Part shown: positions 25,699 to 34,112 of the stretch, one piece after another | Layout: each line of letters starts with the position of its first letter | Numbering within the stretch: position 1 is the stretch's first letter | DNA from: Lachnospiraceae bacterium | GTDB taxonomy: Bacteria; Bacillota; Clostridia; Lachnospirales; Lachnospiraceae | Assembly (NCBI GenBank): GCA_017523785.1 | Contig: JAFWVX010000035.1 | Coordinates: 19,019 to 83,018 of the forward strand | Direction: 5' to 3' | Length of the DNA stretch: 64,000 bases | The notes under the pieces: generated by a model | The model's input: only the letters and a program-made list of their open reading frames with translations | The model's database searches: none | What the model was told of the DNA's origin: nothing | Made by a program: the position numbers and the translations under genes

Positions 25699-26709
25699 AT
25701 GAAAAGTGTGTTAAATGAAAATGAGGGCATTTTCGATGAAAATGAGGCAGAACTCAATTTGACAGCGCTAGATAATTTTGATGCCGAGTCTGCAAAAGAA
25801 TTTGAAAAAGAAATTGAGGACGATATTAAAAATGACGACGGGAAGGAACTTGAGGAATTTGAGAAAGGTGCAGAAGTTGGAAGTGCCTTGCAGCAAATGC
25901 TTATGAGTTTGAGGAACAACCCGATGCTTGAGGCTGAGCAAGAATCCAAACTTATAAAAATTGCAAAGACAGCAAAAAGAAAATGCGAAAGAGACAAGGC
26001 AATTGAGAGGCTCGCGCTCTGCAACATGAGGCTCGTTGTTTACGTGGCGAAAAAATTTAGAAATCAAGGTGTGCCATTTGAAGATTTGATACAGGAGGGA
26101 TATCTCGGACTCATGCGAGGCATCGAGCGCTTTGATGTAAATGCAAAGACGAGACTCTCTACCTATGTCGTTTGGTGGATTAAGCAGGCAGTTGCAAGAA
26201 ATATCGCTGATCAAGGTAGAGCGATCAGGTTGCCAGTTCATGTAAATGACAAATTGAGCAAAATCCGAAAGGCACAAAAGGAGTTGGTGGAAAAGAACGG
26301 CAAGGAGCCTAGCACAAAGCAGATTGCCAGAAAGCTGAAAATGAAGGAGAAAGATGTTGAGGAGCTGATAATGCATAGCGGAAGCATCATGTCTCTAGAA
26401 AAGCCGATGGGCGAGGATGAGGACATGGTTCTCGGTGACACCATCGCGGATGAAAATACAAACAATCAAGAGAAGGAAGTCGGTAGGATTTTACTCTCGG
26501 AAAAAATCGGCAAGGTTCTTGATACACTGAAAGAAAAAGAGAGAGAAGTGATTATTTTGAGGTTCGGCTTAAATGACGGTGTCGAAATGACACTCGAGCA
26601 GGTAGGCAATAGAATGAACATCACTAGAGAGAGGGCCCGCCAGATTGAAAATAACGCGCTCATAAGAATCAAAAAGAGGGCACCAGAGCTGGAGGACTAC
26701 GTGGCCTAG
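25699..26709 (+). CDS. rpoD: RNA polymerase sigma-70 factor (RpoD/SigA type)
   Basis: A 336-residue group 1 or 2 sigma factor. Region 1.2 is near NPMLEAEQE and region 2 includes FEDLIQEGYLGLMRGIERFD. The -10-recognising helix is VVWWIKQAVARNIADQGRAI, with LPVHVNDKL next. Region 4.2 is LEQVGNRMNITRERARQIE. The first 70 residues are acidic and poorly conserved. It stands alone, not beside dnaG, so it could be either the main factor or a close paralogue. GGGAGG precedes ATG 25699. Confidence 0.85.
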   Translation: MKSVLNENEGIFDENEAELNLTALDNFDAESAKEFEKEIEDDIKNDDGKELEEFEKGAEVGSALQQMLMSLRNNPMLEAEQESKLIKIAKTAKRKCERDKAIERLALCNMRLVVYVAKKFRNQGVPFEDLIQEGYLGLMRGIERFDVNAKTRLSTYVVWWIKQAVARNIADQGRAIRLPVHVNDKLSKIRKAQKELVEKNGKEPSTKQIARKLKMKEKDVEELIMHSGSIMSLEKPMGEDEDMVLGDTIADENTNNQEKEVGRILLSEKIGKVLDTLKEKEREVIILRFGLNDGVEMTLEQVGNRMNITRERARQIENNALIRIKKRAPELEDYVA

Positions 26710-26729
26710 CTGAAAATGCCTAAAAAGTG

Positions 26730-26762
26730 AATATTGTCAGTTGCCAATATTTATGCTATATT
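26730..26762 (+). promoter_or_regulatory. Promoter with overlapping inverted repeat before the surface-protein gene
   Basis: TTGTCA (26734-26739), 17 bases, TATATT (26757-26762). An inverted repeat AATATTG (26730-26736)/CAATATT (26745-26751) covers the -35 box and spacer, so a repressor could bind here. Confidence 0.5.
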
Positions 26763-26801
26763 ATAAAATAGGTAAATTTTATTTATTGGTAGGAGGGGAC
26801 T

Positions 26802-27113
26802 ATGAGAAAAGTTCTTAGAAATTTTAAAAGGGCGGTAAGCATAGTACTAATTTTGTGTTTGATTTTTACATCTCAAGCATTCGTAACTTTTGCTGAGAAT
26901 GTTGAAAACAATGAGGAGACTACAGAGTTTGTAGAGTCTACAAATGAGGAGACTGAACTCGTAGAGACAAGCGAAGATCTCGTAGGGCGAGCACTGCGAG
27001 CCCTGAAGAAAAGACTGATGAGGGTGAGATTGAAGAACCAGAAGATGACACTGACGAGTCTCTTGAAACAGATTACCCAGAAGAACCTGAAGAAGATGAG
27101 ACTGACTACATAG
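26802..27113 (+). pseudogene. N-terminal part of a frameshifted BspA-type surface protein
   Basis: The first 65 codons give a signal peptide (hydrophobic LILCLIFTSQAFVTF, cut near AFA-like TFAEN) and an acidic Glu/Thr-rich stretch. A GC-rich repeat at 26982-27003 here has three G instead of four after GTA. Restoring that G would give [20 protein letters not shown] and keep the acidic tract open; as written, the frame turns basic and stops at 27111-27113. The acidic frame runs on to about 27226, where a G6 tract returns it to this frame (next feature). So this and 27210-29534 are one gene with two compensating one-base changes, or a sequencing error. Confidence 0.7.
26982..27003 (+). repeat. 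GC-rich hairpin repeat in the surface-protein gene, one G short
   Basis: GTAGGGC-GA-GC-ACT-GC-GA-GCCC: the common form with G3 instead of G4. The missing base is exactly what breaks the reading frame. Confidence 0.85.
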
Positions 27114-27209
27114 AAGAACCAGAAGAAGATCCAACTATAGCGGAAATCACTGAGAGCACTGAAGATGAAAGTTTAGCTGAGTCTTTTGATGAGCAAGAGA
27201 CAATAGAAA

Positions 27210-29534
27210 ATGAGCAAAATTCTAGTGGGGGGCAGCGAAACAGAAGAGACTAATATAGAAGATGAGAGTGAAGAAACTCTTGCGATAGAAGATATTAATG
27301 ATGAGAAGAAAGATAAGCTATATGGGGCTACTCCTTACATAGTAACATATAATCAAAACTTACCAAGTGGATACTCTTTATCAGGTGGTAAAACTTGGTA
27401 TACTGATTCTACAAGTACTGATTTAAGTGGAAGTCCTATTGTATTAAGTGGTAGTGCTGAAATGACTTGTGAAGACACAAGTGGAAATGTTCGCACATTA
27501 CAAGGTTGGAATACATATTCAAGTGGGGCAGGCAGTTCATATAGTTTTGGTGCCAGTATTAACACCGATGCAGGATTTATAGGAGACACTCTTACTTTAT
27601 ATGCGATGTGGAGTGATCCTGTAGCGCCAACTACTGGATTTATGTATTGGAAAGTAGATGGAGACGATAATAATAAAACTATTCATTATTATGCAAGTCC
27701 AGGAGAAGGACGCGCAGCGGTAGTTATTGGAACGAATGGTGTAGAACATACTAGCTTAGGAAGTTCGGATAGGGAAAAAATTAAATATGCTGTATTTGAA
27801 GATAATATTGCTGCAACAAATTTGGAAAGTTGTTTTGAAAACTTTAAAGGTTTAGAGTCAATTACTAATCTTGGAAAACTTGACACAAGTAATGTTACAA
27901 GTATGAGACAAATGTTTATGAGCGCAGGAGTGAAAGAATTAGATTTAACTAACTTTGAAACGAGTAATGTCACTGATATGTATGGAATGTTTTCTTCATG
28001 TGAAAATTTAGAAACAATTAGAGTATCAGATAAGTTTGTTGTAGGCCAAGTACCAAATAACTTTGGCAAGTTTATGTTTGCTAATTGTGATAAACTTGAA
28101 GGCGAAAAAGGAACAAAAATTTCTGATCTTTCAAGTCCATTTGGTGTAGCATATGCTCACATAGATGAAGGCTCAAGTAACCCAGGTCTTTTCTCAGGTG
28201 CATCAACCCCACCAACCCCACCAACCCCAGCTAAAACGGTTGCCAACATATCTGTAAAGAGCTTTAATGCCACTACAGTAGCTACATCAGATGACTTTTC
28301 AAGTTTTAGCCTTCCATATATGTCAAATAGTGAAAGTTTTGATCCAAATGGTATGGTTATAACAGTTACTTATGATGATAGTTCTACGGCTGAAGTGACT
28401 TATAATAATACTACAGCAAGTCAATTTACAATTACTTACAACGCACCAAGAGTAGATATAGAATATGGTGGAAAAAGTGTAATATATAACTTTTCAATAG
28501 TATCAGAACCTAATTTATATATATATTTTAATGACAACACAAGTGTAAAAAGAGCAATGAGAGTATATGATAGTTCGCGCGTTTCAAAAATAGAAGACCT
28601 ATATAATTATGTTTCAAGTGGCAGAGAACTTGGTTTTTATGTTATTAATGCAACTGGTCTTCAAGATGCATGCAATAAATATAATGCTAATTCTACAGCA
28701 ACTATGACTTTAGCAGAAGCAATGGCAGAAGCACAAAATATAACAAGTGTTTCACCAATGACACAAAATACATTTTGGGGAGTTACAAATAGATCTAAAT
28801 CACAAGGTGGAGGAACTATAACTCCGGGTAGCATATACTTTAGTGGTGGAGGAGATGGTGGCGGAAGTTCAAGTGGTGCAAGTGACCCTACAAAGGGACC
28901 TATGGGTGATTTAACAAAAAATTTAGATGCGATAAGAACTTGGCTAAACGAACAAATCAATACATCAAATGACATACCACAGTCATCACTTTCAAAAGAT
29001 GATAGTCTTGCTAGTTTTCTTAAATCTTCACCTGAAAATATTAATAGACCATATACTAATGCACAAGATGAAAATGGAAACAGAGGATATGGACAATGGC
29101 TTAGAGTTCCAAACACAACTACTTGGTATTTCTTTTCTGGAGATTTAAGTCAACTAAATGGACAATCTTCAGGTTTCCTTGCTAATGGTTGGTATAATCT
29201 TGGATGGGACGGACAAGAGAAATGGTATTACTTTGATGCAAATGGAGTTATGAAAATTGGTTGGCAGGTAATAGGTGGTAAAATGTATTATTTAGATAGT
29301 AATTTGTCATACAACTGGTATGGTAGCCGAACAACGGGAACCAAGGTAATAGATGGAATATCTTATAGCTTCACTGATAAAGGTGAATTGGATACGACAA
29401 ATTATAATAGTGCAGCAGGTGGCTTGCCACCTTTCAACACACCTGGTACATTGCCAAACCAAAATGAAGTACATTTTTATGGTGGGGACTTATCAGGACC
29501 AGACATGATTGCTCCTAAAATAGTGATTTATTAG
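27210..29534 (+). CDS. BspA-type leucine-rich surface protein with cell-wall-binding repeats (main part)
   Basis: 774 residues as written. About 200-290 carry BspA/DUF285 repeats, for example LDTSNVTSMRQMFMSAGVKE and FETSNVTDMYGMFSSCENLE. A Pro-Thr linker (TPPTPPTPAKT, about 335) and a Gly-rich region follow. About 640-720 hold cell-wall-binding (choline-binding-like) repeats such as WYNLGWDGQEKWYYFDANGV and GWQVIGGKMYYLDS. It is a probable adhesin held on the cell surface. ATG 27210 is an artefact of the frameshift; the natural start is ATG 26802 (GGAGG upstream), which lies in the same frame. Confidence 0.75.
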   Translation: MSKILVGGSETEETNIEDESEETLAIEDINDEKKDKLYGATPYIVTYNQNLPSGYSLSGGKTWYTDSTSTDLSGSPIVLSGSAEMTCEDTSGNVRTLQGWNTYSSGAGSSYSFGASINTDAGFIGDTLTLYAMWSDPVAPTTGFMYWKVDGDDNNKTIHYYASPGEGRAAVVIGTNGVEHTSLGSSDREKIKYAVFEDNIAATNLESCFENFKGLESITNLGKLDTSNVTSMRQMFMSAGVKELDLTNFETSNVTDMYGMFSSCENLETIRVSDKFVVGQVPNNFGKFMFANCDKLEGEKGTKISDLSSPFGVAYAHIDEGSSNPGLFSGASTPPTPPTPAKTVANISVKSFNATTVATSDDFSSFSLPYMSNSESFDPNGMVITVTYDDSSTAEVTYNNTTASQFTITYNAPRVDIEYGGKSVIYNFSIVSEPNLYIYFNDNTSVKRAMRVYDSSRVSKIEDLYNYVSSGRELGFYVINATGLQDACNKYNANSTATMTLAEAMAEAQNITSVSPMTQNTFWGVTNRSKSQGGGTITPGSIYFSGGGDGGGSSSGASDPTKGPMGDLTKNLDAIRTWLNEQINTSNDIPQSSLSKDDSLASFLKSSPENINRPYTNAQDENGNRGYGQWLRVPNTTTWYFFSGDLSQLNGQSSGFLANGWYNLGWDGQEKWYYFDANGVMKIGWQVIGGKMYYLDSNLSYNWYGSRTTGTKVIDGISYSFTDKGELDTTNYNSAAGGLPPFNTPGTLPNQNEVHFYGGDLSGPDMIAPKIVIY

Positions 29535-29546
29535 AAAGGGATAAAT

Positions 29547-30344
29547 ATGAAAAGAAATCAAAAACTATTGTCACTCTTTGTTTTGCTTAGTTTAACTTTA
29601 TCAGCTTGTACTGTGTCATCAACTAAAGAAGTAAATGTCAATGTAAACGGAAAAAACATAATTGATGCAAAGGCTGGATTTGACACATCAGACCCAAATT
29701 TATTTGATTTTGATTTAAATACTTCTGATTATAAAAAAATGAATTTTGGAAAGCAGGGGAATACTCCAGTTTCTTGGTTTGTAGTTTATGATGATGGTGA
29801 CCATTATGTTTTATTTAGTGAAAAGGTTCTTGATGTAAAACTTTATAATTCCACAAACAAAAAAACAGAATGGGGTGACACCACTCTCTATGAATATCTA
29901 AATACAGATTTTATAAATGAATATTTTTCTAAAGAAGAAAGAGAGAGAATGATATTTACAAATGATAAAGATGACTGTATGGTTACTATGGCATCCACTG
30001 ATAATCTCATAGATTTATATGGCGACATTTACTATGCAATAGAAGGTTATTATGGAAGCGAGGACTACTTCCAGCCAAATGAAAAGATAATTGCTAAACC
30101 TATGGAAGCTGCCATCAACAATGACATTTACCCATTTAACAATGATGACTTTGCTGAGATAATACAAGCGGAAAGTGTCGATAGAAGATATGATTTTGCA
30201 AATGGTGCAGTTCCGTATTGGCTACTAAATCAAGATGAGGAAGGCAATCCATATACTGTTACTGGCACTGGCTACATTTCTATGGAGGAGCCAACTCAAG
30301 GCTATATAGGAATTAGACCGATAATTAGGATAAAAAAGCCATAG
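29547..30344 (+). CDS. DUF6273 domain lipoprotein
   Basis: A 265-residue lipoprotein (LSAC, Cys21). The domain starts near FGKQGNTPVSWFVVYDDGDH, with FSEKVLDVKLYN, TTLYEYLNTDFINEYFSKEE and an IGIRPIIRIKK close. This follows the DUF6273 pattern common in surface proteins of gut and oral Clostridia; no catalytic function is known to me. It starts 12 bases after the surface-protein gene with an AAAGGG site, so the two are probably co-expressed. A broken relative lies at 4442-4652. Confidence 0.75.
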   Translation: MKRNQKLLSLFVLLSLTLSACTVSSTKEVNVNVNGKNIIDAKAGFDTSDPNLFDFDLNTSDYKKMNFGKQGNTPVSWFVVYDDGDHYVLFSEKVLDVKLYNSTNKKTEWGDTTLYEYLNTDFINEYFSKEERERMIFTNDKDDCMVTMASTDNLIDLYGDIYYAIEGYYGSEDYFQPNEKIIAKPMEAAINNDIYPFNNDDFAEIIQAESVDRRYDFANGAVPYWLLNQDEEGNPYTVTGTGYISMEEPTQGYIGIRPIIRIKKP

Positions 30345-30346
30345 AC

Positions 30347-30375
30347 TTGACAAAAATCAAATAAAGATGTAAAAT
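30347..30375 (+). promoter_or_regulatory. Promoter of dnaJ
   Basis: TTGACA (30347-30352), 17 bases, TAAAAT (30370-30375). The CIRCE operator starts two bases downstream. Confidence 0.8.
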
Positions 30376-30376
30376 A

Positions 30377-30403
30377 TTAGCACTCGTAGATAGCGAGTGC
30401 TAT
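30377..30403 (+). promoter_or_regulatory. CIRCE operator (HrcA binding site)
   Basis: TTAGCACTC, nine bases, GAGTGCTAT: eight of nine positions pair with the canonical CIRCE arms. It lies at the transcription start, so HrcA would repress dnaJ until heat shock. The hrcA gene is not in the window. Confidence 0.92.
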
Positions 30404-30461
30404 TTTATTGTATGGGCTAATATAAGAACGGCATTGTAGGTGCGAATTATATAGCCACATC

Positions 30462-30485
30462 GTCGGGGCGAGCACTGCGAGCCCG
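30462..30485 (+). repeat. GC-rich hairpin repeat between CIRCE and dnaJ
   Basis: GTCGGGGC-GA-GC-ACT-GC-GA-GCCCG, with C for A at position 3. It lies in the dnaJ 5' leader and ends four bases before AGAGGAAG, the ribosome binding site. Confidence 0.88.
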
Positions 30486-30497
30486 AAAAGAGGAAGT

Positions 30498-31616
30498 ATG
30501 GCAGAAAAAAGAGATTATTATGAAGTGCTTGGAGTTTCAAAATCTGCAAGCGCGGATGAAATCAAAAAAGCATATAGAGCCTTAGCAAAAAAATATCACC
30601 CAGATGCAAATCCAGGTGACAAGACTGCTGAGGCAAAATTTAAAGAGGCATCAGAGGCGTATGCCGTTCTTTCTGATCCAGATAAAAAGAAAGCATATGA
30701 CACTTATGGTCACGCTGCATTTGATCCAAATTCAGCAGCAGGTGCAGCATCAGGCTTTGGAGGTTTTGACTTTGGTTCAATGGATTTCTCAGATATATTT
30801 TCTGATTTATTTGGTAGTGCCTTTGGTGGAGGCTTTGGTGGCTTCTCTTCATTTGGAGGTGGCAGAAGAACTAATAGACCGATACAAGGTGAAAGTTTAA
30901 GAACTCGTATGTCGATAACATTTGACGAGGCGATGAAGGGAGTTAAAAAGCAAGTTACTATTCCGTATCAAGAAGAGTGTAAATCATGTCATGGAAGTGG
31001 AGCTAAGGCAGGAACAAGTCCAGTCACTTGTAGTAGGTGTGGAGGAAGAGGTCAAGTAACGACACAACAAAGAACTCCATTTGGGGTAATGCAGACAGTC
31101 AACACTTGCCCAGAATGTAATGGTACAGGAAAGGTAATAAAAGATAAATGTCCAGATTGTAATGGCACAGGATATAATAGAGTTCAAAAAACTTTTGAAG
31201 TAAATATTCCTGCAGGAATTGACAATGGTCAGTCAGTGAAATTAACTGGTGCAGGAAATCCTGGAGAGAATGGTGGACCAAGAGGAGACCTACTTGTAAC
31301 TGTCACAGTGGCTCAACATCCAATTTTAAAGAGACAGGGTGTAAATATTTTCTCGACAGTATCAATAGATTATCCGACTGCTGTTCTTGGTGGCGAGACA
31401 AAAGTAAAAACTGCTGATGGTGATGTTATGCTCACTATAAAACCAGGAACTCAGAGTGATACTAAGATGAGATTAAAAGGAAAAGGTGTCCCACTTCTTA
31501 GAAGTCCTAAGACTAGAGGAGACCAGTATGTGACTATAGTTGTAAATGTCCCAACCAATCTCACTAAGGAACAAAAAGAAGCACTTGAAAATTTCAGAAG
31601 TGCTATGAATAAATAA
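30498..31616 (+). CDS. dnaJ: Chaperone protein DnaJ
   Basis: A 372-residue co-chaperone that stimulates DnaK. The J domain spans residues 1-70 with YHPDANPGD, followed by a Gly/Phe-rich linker (about 75-120). Four zinc-binding repeats are [24 protein letters not shown] and CPDCNGTG, and a beta-rich substrate domain follows. All parts are of normal length. The gene stands alone under a CIRCE promoter; grpE and dnaK are not adjacent. Confidence 0.95.
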   Translation: MAEKRDYYEVLGVSKSASADEIKKAYRALAKKYHPDANPGDKTAEAKFKEASEAYAVLSDPDKKKAYDTYGHAAFDPNSAAGAASGFGGFDFGSMDFSDIFSDLFGSAFGGGFGGFSSFGGGRRTNRPIQGESLRTRMSITFDEAMKGVKKQVTIPYQEECKSCHGSGAKAGTSPVTCSRCGGRGQVTTQQRTPFGVMQTVNTCPECNGTGKVIKDKCPDCNGTGYNRVQKTFEVNIPAGIDNGQSVKLTGAGNPGENGGPRGDLLVTVTVAQHPILKRQGVNIFSTVSIDYPTAVLGGETKVKTADGDVMLTIKPGTQSDTKMRLKGKGVPLLRSPKTRGDQYVTIVVNVPTNLTKEQKEALENFRSAMNK

Positions 31617-31618
31617 TT

Positions 31619-31951
31619 TTAGAATCTTTCAAATCGTGCAACATCAGTTACGATGATGGTTGCTCCGCCAACTTCTATAGTAGTTGGAATGGTGGTGTAG
31701 TTGATGGCGGTTGATGGGAGGTTTATAGGCATTTCAACTTGGATTTTTTGACTTTGGCCGCACTCGTTTTTGATGATTTCGATAGCCTTGTCGACTTGGT
31801 TATCTTCTACGCAACTAAAAAGAGTGGTATTTCCCTTTCTGAGAAATCCGCCTGAAGTGGCGAGCTTAGTAATTCTAAAGTCCTCTGCGATGAGGGCATT
31901 TACAACATCTGATTCGTTGTCTTGCCTAACGATAATGTACATTAATTTCAT
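31619..31951 (-). CDS. darA: Cyclic di-AMP receptor DarA (PstA)
   Basis: A 110-residue PII-like protein. MKLMYIIVRQDNESDVVNAL, ITKLATSGGFLRKGNTTLFS and the closing GGATIIVTDVARFERF are the hallmarks of the DUF970/DarA family that binds the second messenger c-di-AMP as a trimer. Its output is not settled in the family. It converges on dnaJ with two bases between the stop codons and no visible terminator. Confidence 0.9.
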   Translation of the reverse strand: MKLMYIIVRQDNESDVVNALIAEDFRITKLATSGGFLRKGNTTLFSCVEDNQVDKAIEIIKNECGQSQKIQVEMPINLPSTAINYTTIPTTIEVGGATIIVTDVARFERF

Positions 31952-32013
31952 AAACTACCTCCGTTTTTTTAATTATACACCAATAATTTTAATATTTCAA
32001 TATTTGTTAGCGA

Positions 32014-32037
32014 GCCGCTCACATAGCTCGCGGCAAC
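32014..32037 (+). repeat. Second repeat family (GCCGC...GCGGCAAC), copy 2
   Basis: Starts GCCGCTCACATA and ends GCTCGCGGCAAC; 22 of 24 positions match 16967-16990. Three bases separate it from the following GTAGGGG repeat. Confidence 0.65.
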
Positions 32038-32040
32038 AGT

Positions 32041-32063
32041 GTAGGGGCGAGCATTGCGAGCCC
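32041..32063 (+). repeat. GC-rich hairpin repeat upstream of the thioredoxin gene
   Basis: The common form with loop ATT. It is followed by seven T, so on the plus strand it has a terminator-like shape, though no gene on that strand ends nearby. Confidence 0.9.
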
Positions 32064-32081
32064 TTTTTTTATAAATAATGT

Positions 32082-32110
32082 TTGAGATATATTTCTATTT
32101 ATGATAGAAT
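32082..32110 (+). promoter_or_regulatory. Promoter of the TlpA-like gene
   Basis: TTGAGA (32082-32087), 17 bases, TAGAAT (32105-32110). GAGGTGAGCG precedes ATG 32147. Confidence 0.5.
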
Positions 32111-32146
32111 ATAATAAGGTATTACGCGAACAAAAAGAGGTGAGCG

Positions 32147-32743
32147 ATGAAAAGAATTATAATTTGCCTTTGCATGCTTTTAGTGATGACTGCTTCATTT
32201 TCCTGCAAAAAGAAAAATACTGAGCAGGCAGCGGCAACTAATAAAACTGTAAATGAAACTAATGGCGAAAATAGTGTCGACACAGGACTTGTTGAGGAAA
32301 TTGATGACAGCAAGATATACGATTTGGCACAGGGAATGAAGATGCCAAATGTAAAGGTCGAGACTAATAAGGGAACGACATTTGAATTAAACAAAACTAA
32401 TAAGCCGGTGTTTATAAATTTCTGGGCAACTTGGTGTCCCCCTTGCAGAATGGAAATGCCAGGACTGCAGTCGCTCTACGAAGAGTATAGAGATAAGGTT
32501 GACTTTGTGATGATAAATCTCGGTGAGACGAGAGAGACTATTGAAGATTTTCTCGTTGAGAATGAACTCTATACATTTCCAATTGGCTATGATGTAAATG
32601 ATACTTTTGGGGCAAGATTTGGAATAATCGGTATTCCTACCACTTATATAATTGATAAAAATAAAGTAATTAGTAATTATGTTGTAGGTGCAAGAGACGA
32701 GAGCCAATTTAGAGAATATTTAGAAGAGGTTATAAAAAAATAA
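32147..32743 (+). CDS. TlpA/ResA-like thioredoxin lipoprotein
   Basis: A 198-residue lipoprotein (SFSC, Cys20). A thioredoxin-like domain starts near residue 60, with the active site FWATWCPPCRMEMPG (WCPPC) and the cis-Pro loop IGIPTTYIIDKN. It is expected to act outside the membrane in reduction or thiol repair. It lies 24 bases before a dicarboxylate-type symporter gene. Nothing in the neighbourhood names its partner. Confidence 0.88.
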   Translation: MKRIIICLCMLLVMTASFSCKKKNTEQAAATNKTVNETNGENSVDTGLVEEIDDSKIYDLAQGMKMPNVKVETNKGTTFELNKTNKPVFINFWATWCPPCRMEMPGLQSLYEEYRDKVDFVMINLGETRETIEDFLVENELYTFPIGYDVNDTFGARFGIIGIPTTYIIDKNKVISNYVVGARDESQFREYLEEVIKK

Positions 32744-32767
32744 TTATATAAACTTCAAGGGGGTTAT

Positions 32768-34042
32768 ATGAAAAAAATATTTAGTAGTTTACCTTTTAGA
32801 TTACTAATTGCTATAGTAATCGGTGGTGCTATAGGTATATGGGCATGGAGCAACCACAATACTAAATTTGCAGAGGACTTAATGCAAGTAATTGTTTGTG
32901 CACATAGACTTATGGGACAATTTGTATCTTTCTGCGTTCCACTTATTGTGCTTGGATTTATCTGTCCATCAATCACTAAGATGGGACAAAACGCTGGAAG
33001 ATTATTGGGAGTAGCACTTGTGATTGCTTATCTTTCATCTATACTTGCAGCTACAATGTCAGCAGCAGCTGGCTATGTATTAGTTCCAGCACTTGGAATT
33101 CATACTGCAGATGCATTTGAGAGAGAACTTCCAAAGGCAATATTTACACTTGATATTCCCCAAGTAATGCCAGTAATCACAGCTCTTGTTCTTTCTATTG
33201 TTATCGGACTCGCAGCTATTTGGACTAAGGCAAAAACAACTATTGATTTACTTGCTGAATTTCAAAACATCGTTCTTGATATCGTAAATAAGGTAGTTAT
33301 TCCTATACTCCCAATCTATATCGGAACTACATTTGCAACACTTGGATACAACGGAACACTTGAGCAGTTCCCAGTATTCATTAAGGCAATACTTATCGTA
33401 ATGATTGGACATTATATCTGGTTACTTGTTCTCTATCTCATCGCTGGAGCATATAGTGGAAAGAATCCATTTGAAGTTGTTCGTCACTATGGTCCTGCAT
33501 ACATCACTGCAGTAGGAACTATGTCATCAGCAGCAACACTATCTGTAGCACTTGAGTGTGCTAACAAGAGCAAGGTGCTTAGAAAAGATTTAGTTGGATT
33601 TGGTATTCCACTTTTCGCAAACATTCACCTTTGCGGCTCAGTTTTAACTGAGACATTCTTCTGCTTCATCATTCACTTGATTATATTCAATAGTCTTCCA
33701 TCAGTTGGAACTATGGTATTATTCATAATTTTATTTGGTATATTTGCAGTTGGAGCACCTGGTGTTCCTGGTGGAACAGTTGTTGCTTCACTTGGTATCG
33801 TTGAGTCAGTAATGTGTGCAGCAGCTGGTGCATCACCTGAGCAAACAGCACTCTTCACTGGAACACTTCTTGCAATATTTGCTCTCCAAGATTCATTCGG
33901 AACGGCATGTAATGTAACTGGTGACGGTGCACTCACTTTATTCTTAACAGGATACGCAGAGAAGACTGGTATCAGCCGTGCAACTGAAAAAGTTAAAGGA
34001 GTTGGCAAGGCAGTTAAGAAGGCTGTGAAGAGACGTAAATAA
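32768..34042 (+). CDS. Dicarboxylate/amino acid:cation symporter (DAACS family)
   Basis: A 424-residue membrane protein with about eight helices and two re-entrant loops. VGTMSSAATLSVALECANK corresponds to the serine-rich loop, and GAPGVPGGTVVASLGIVES and LFTGTLLAIFALQDSFGTACNVTGDGAL to the second loop and the Na+/substrate site. It probably imports glutamate, a C4-dicarboxylate or a small neutral amino acid; the substrate cannot be fixed. A strong terminator follows. Confidence 0.87.
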   Translation: MKKIFSSLPFRLLIAIVIGGAIGIWAWSNHNTKFAEDLMQVIVCAHRLMGQFVSFCVPLIVLGFICPSITKMGQNAGRLLGVALVIAYLSSILAATMSAAAGYVLVPALGIHTADAFERELPKAIFTLDIPQVMPVITALVLSIVIGLAAIWTKAKTTIDLLAEFQNIVLDIVNKVVIPILPIYIGTTFATLGYNGTLEQFPVFIKAILIVMIGHYIWLLVLYLIAGAYSGKNPFEVVRHYGPAYITAVGTMSSAATLSVALECANKSKVLRKDLVGFGIPLFANIHLCGSVLTETFFCFIIHLIIFNSLPSVGTMVLFIILFGIFAVGAPGVPGGTVVASLGIVESVMCAAAGASPEQTALFTGTLLAIFALQDSFGTACNVTGDGALTLFLTGYAEKTGISRATEKVKGVGKAVKKAVKRRK

Positions 34043-34068
34043 TTTTCAATTAAATTATTGAAATAAAA

Positions 34069-34095
34069 AAACCGCCACACGAGTGGCGGTTTTCC
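34069..34095. terminator. Bidirectional terminator between the symporter gene and brnQ
   Basis: AAACCGCCAC (34069-34078) pairs with GTGGCGGTTT (34083-34092) around an ACGA loop. T-rich on the plus side and A-rich on the other, it serves both converging genes. Confidence 0.9.
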
Positions 34096-34112
34096 TTTTA
34101 TACAATTATAAA

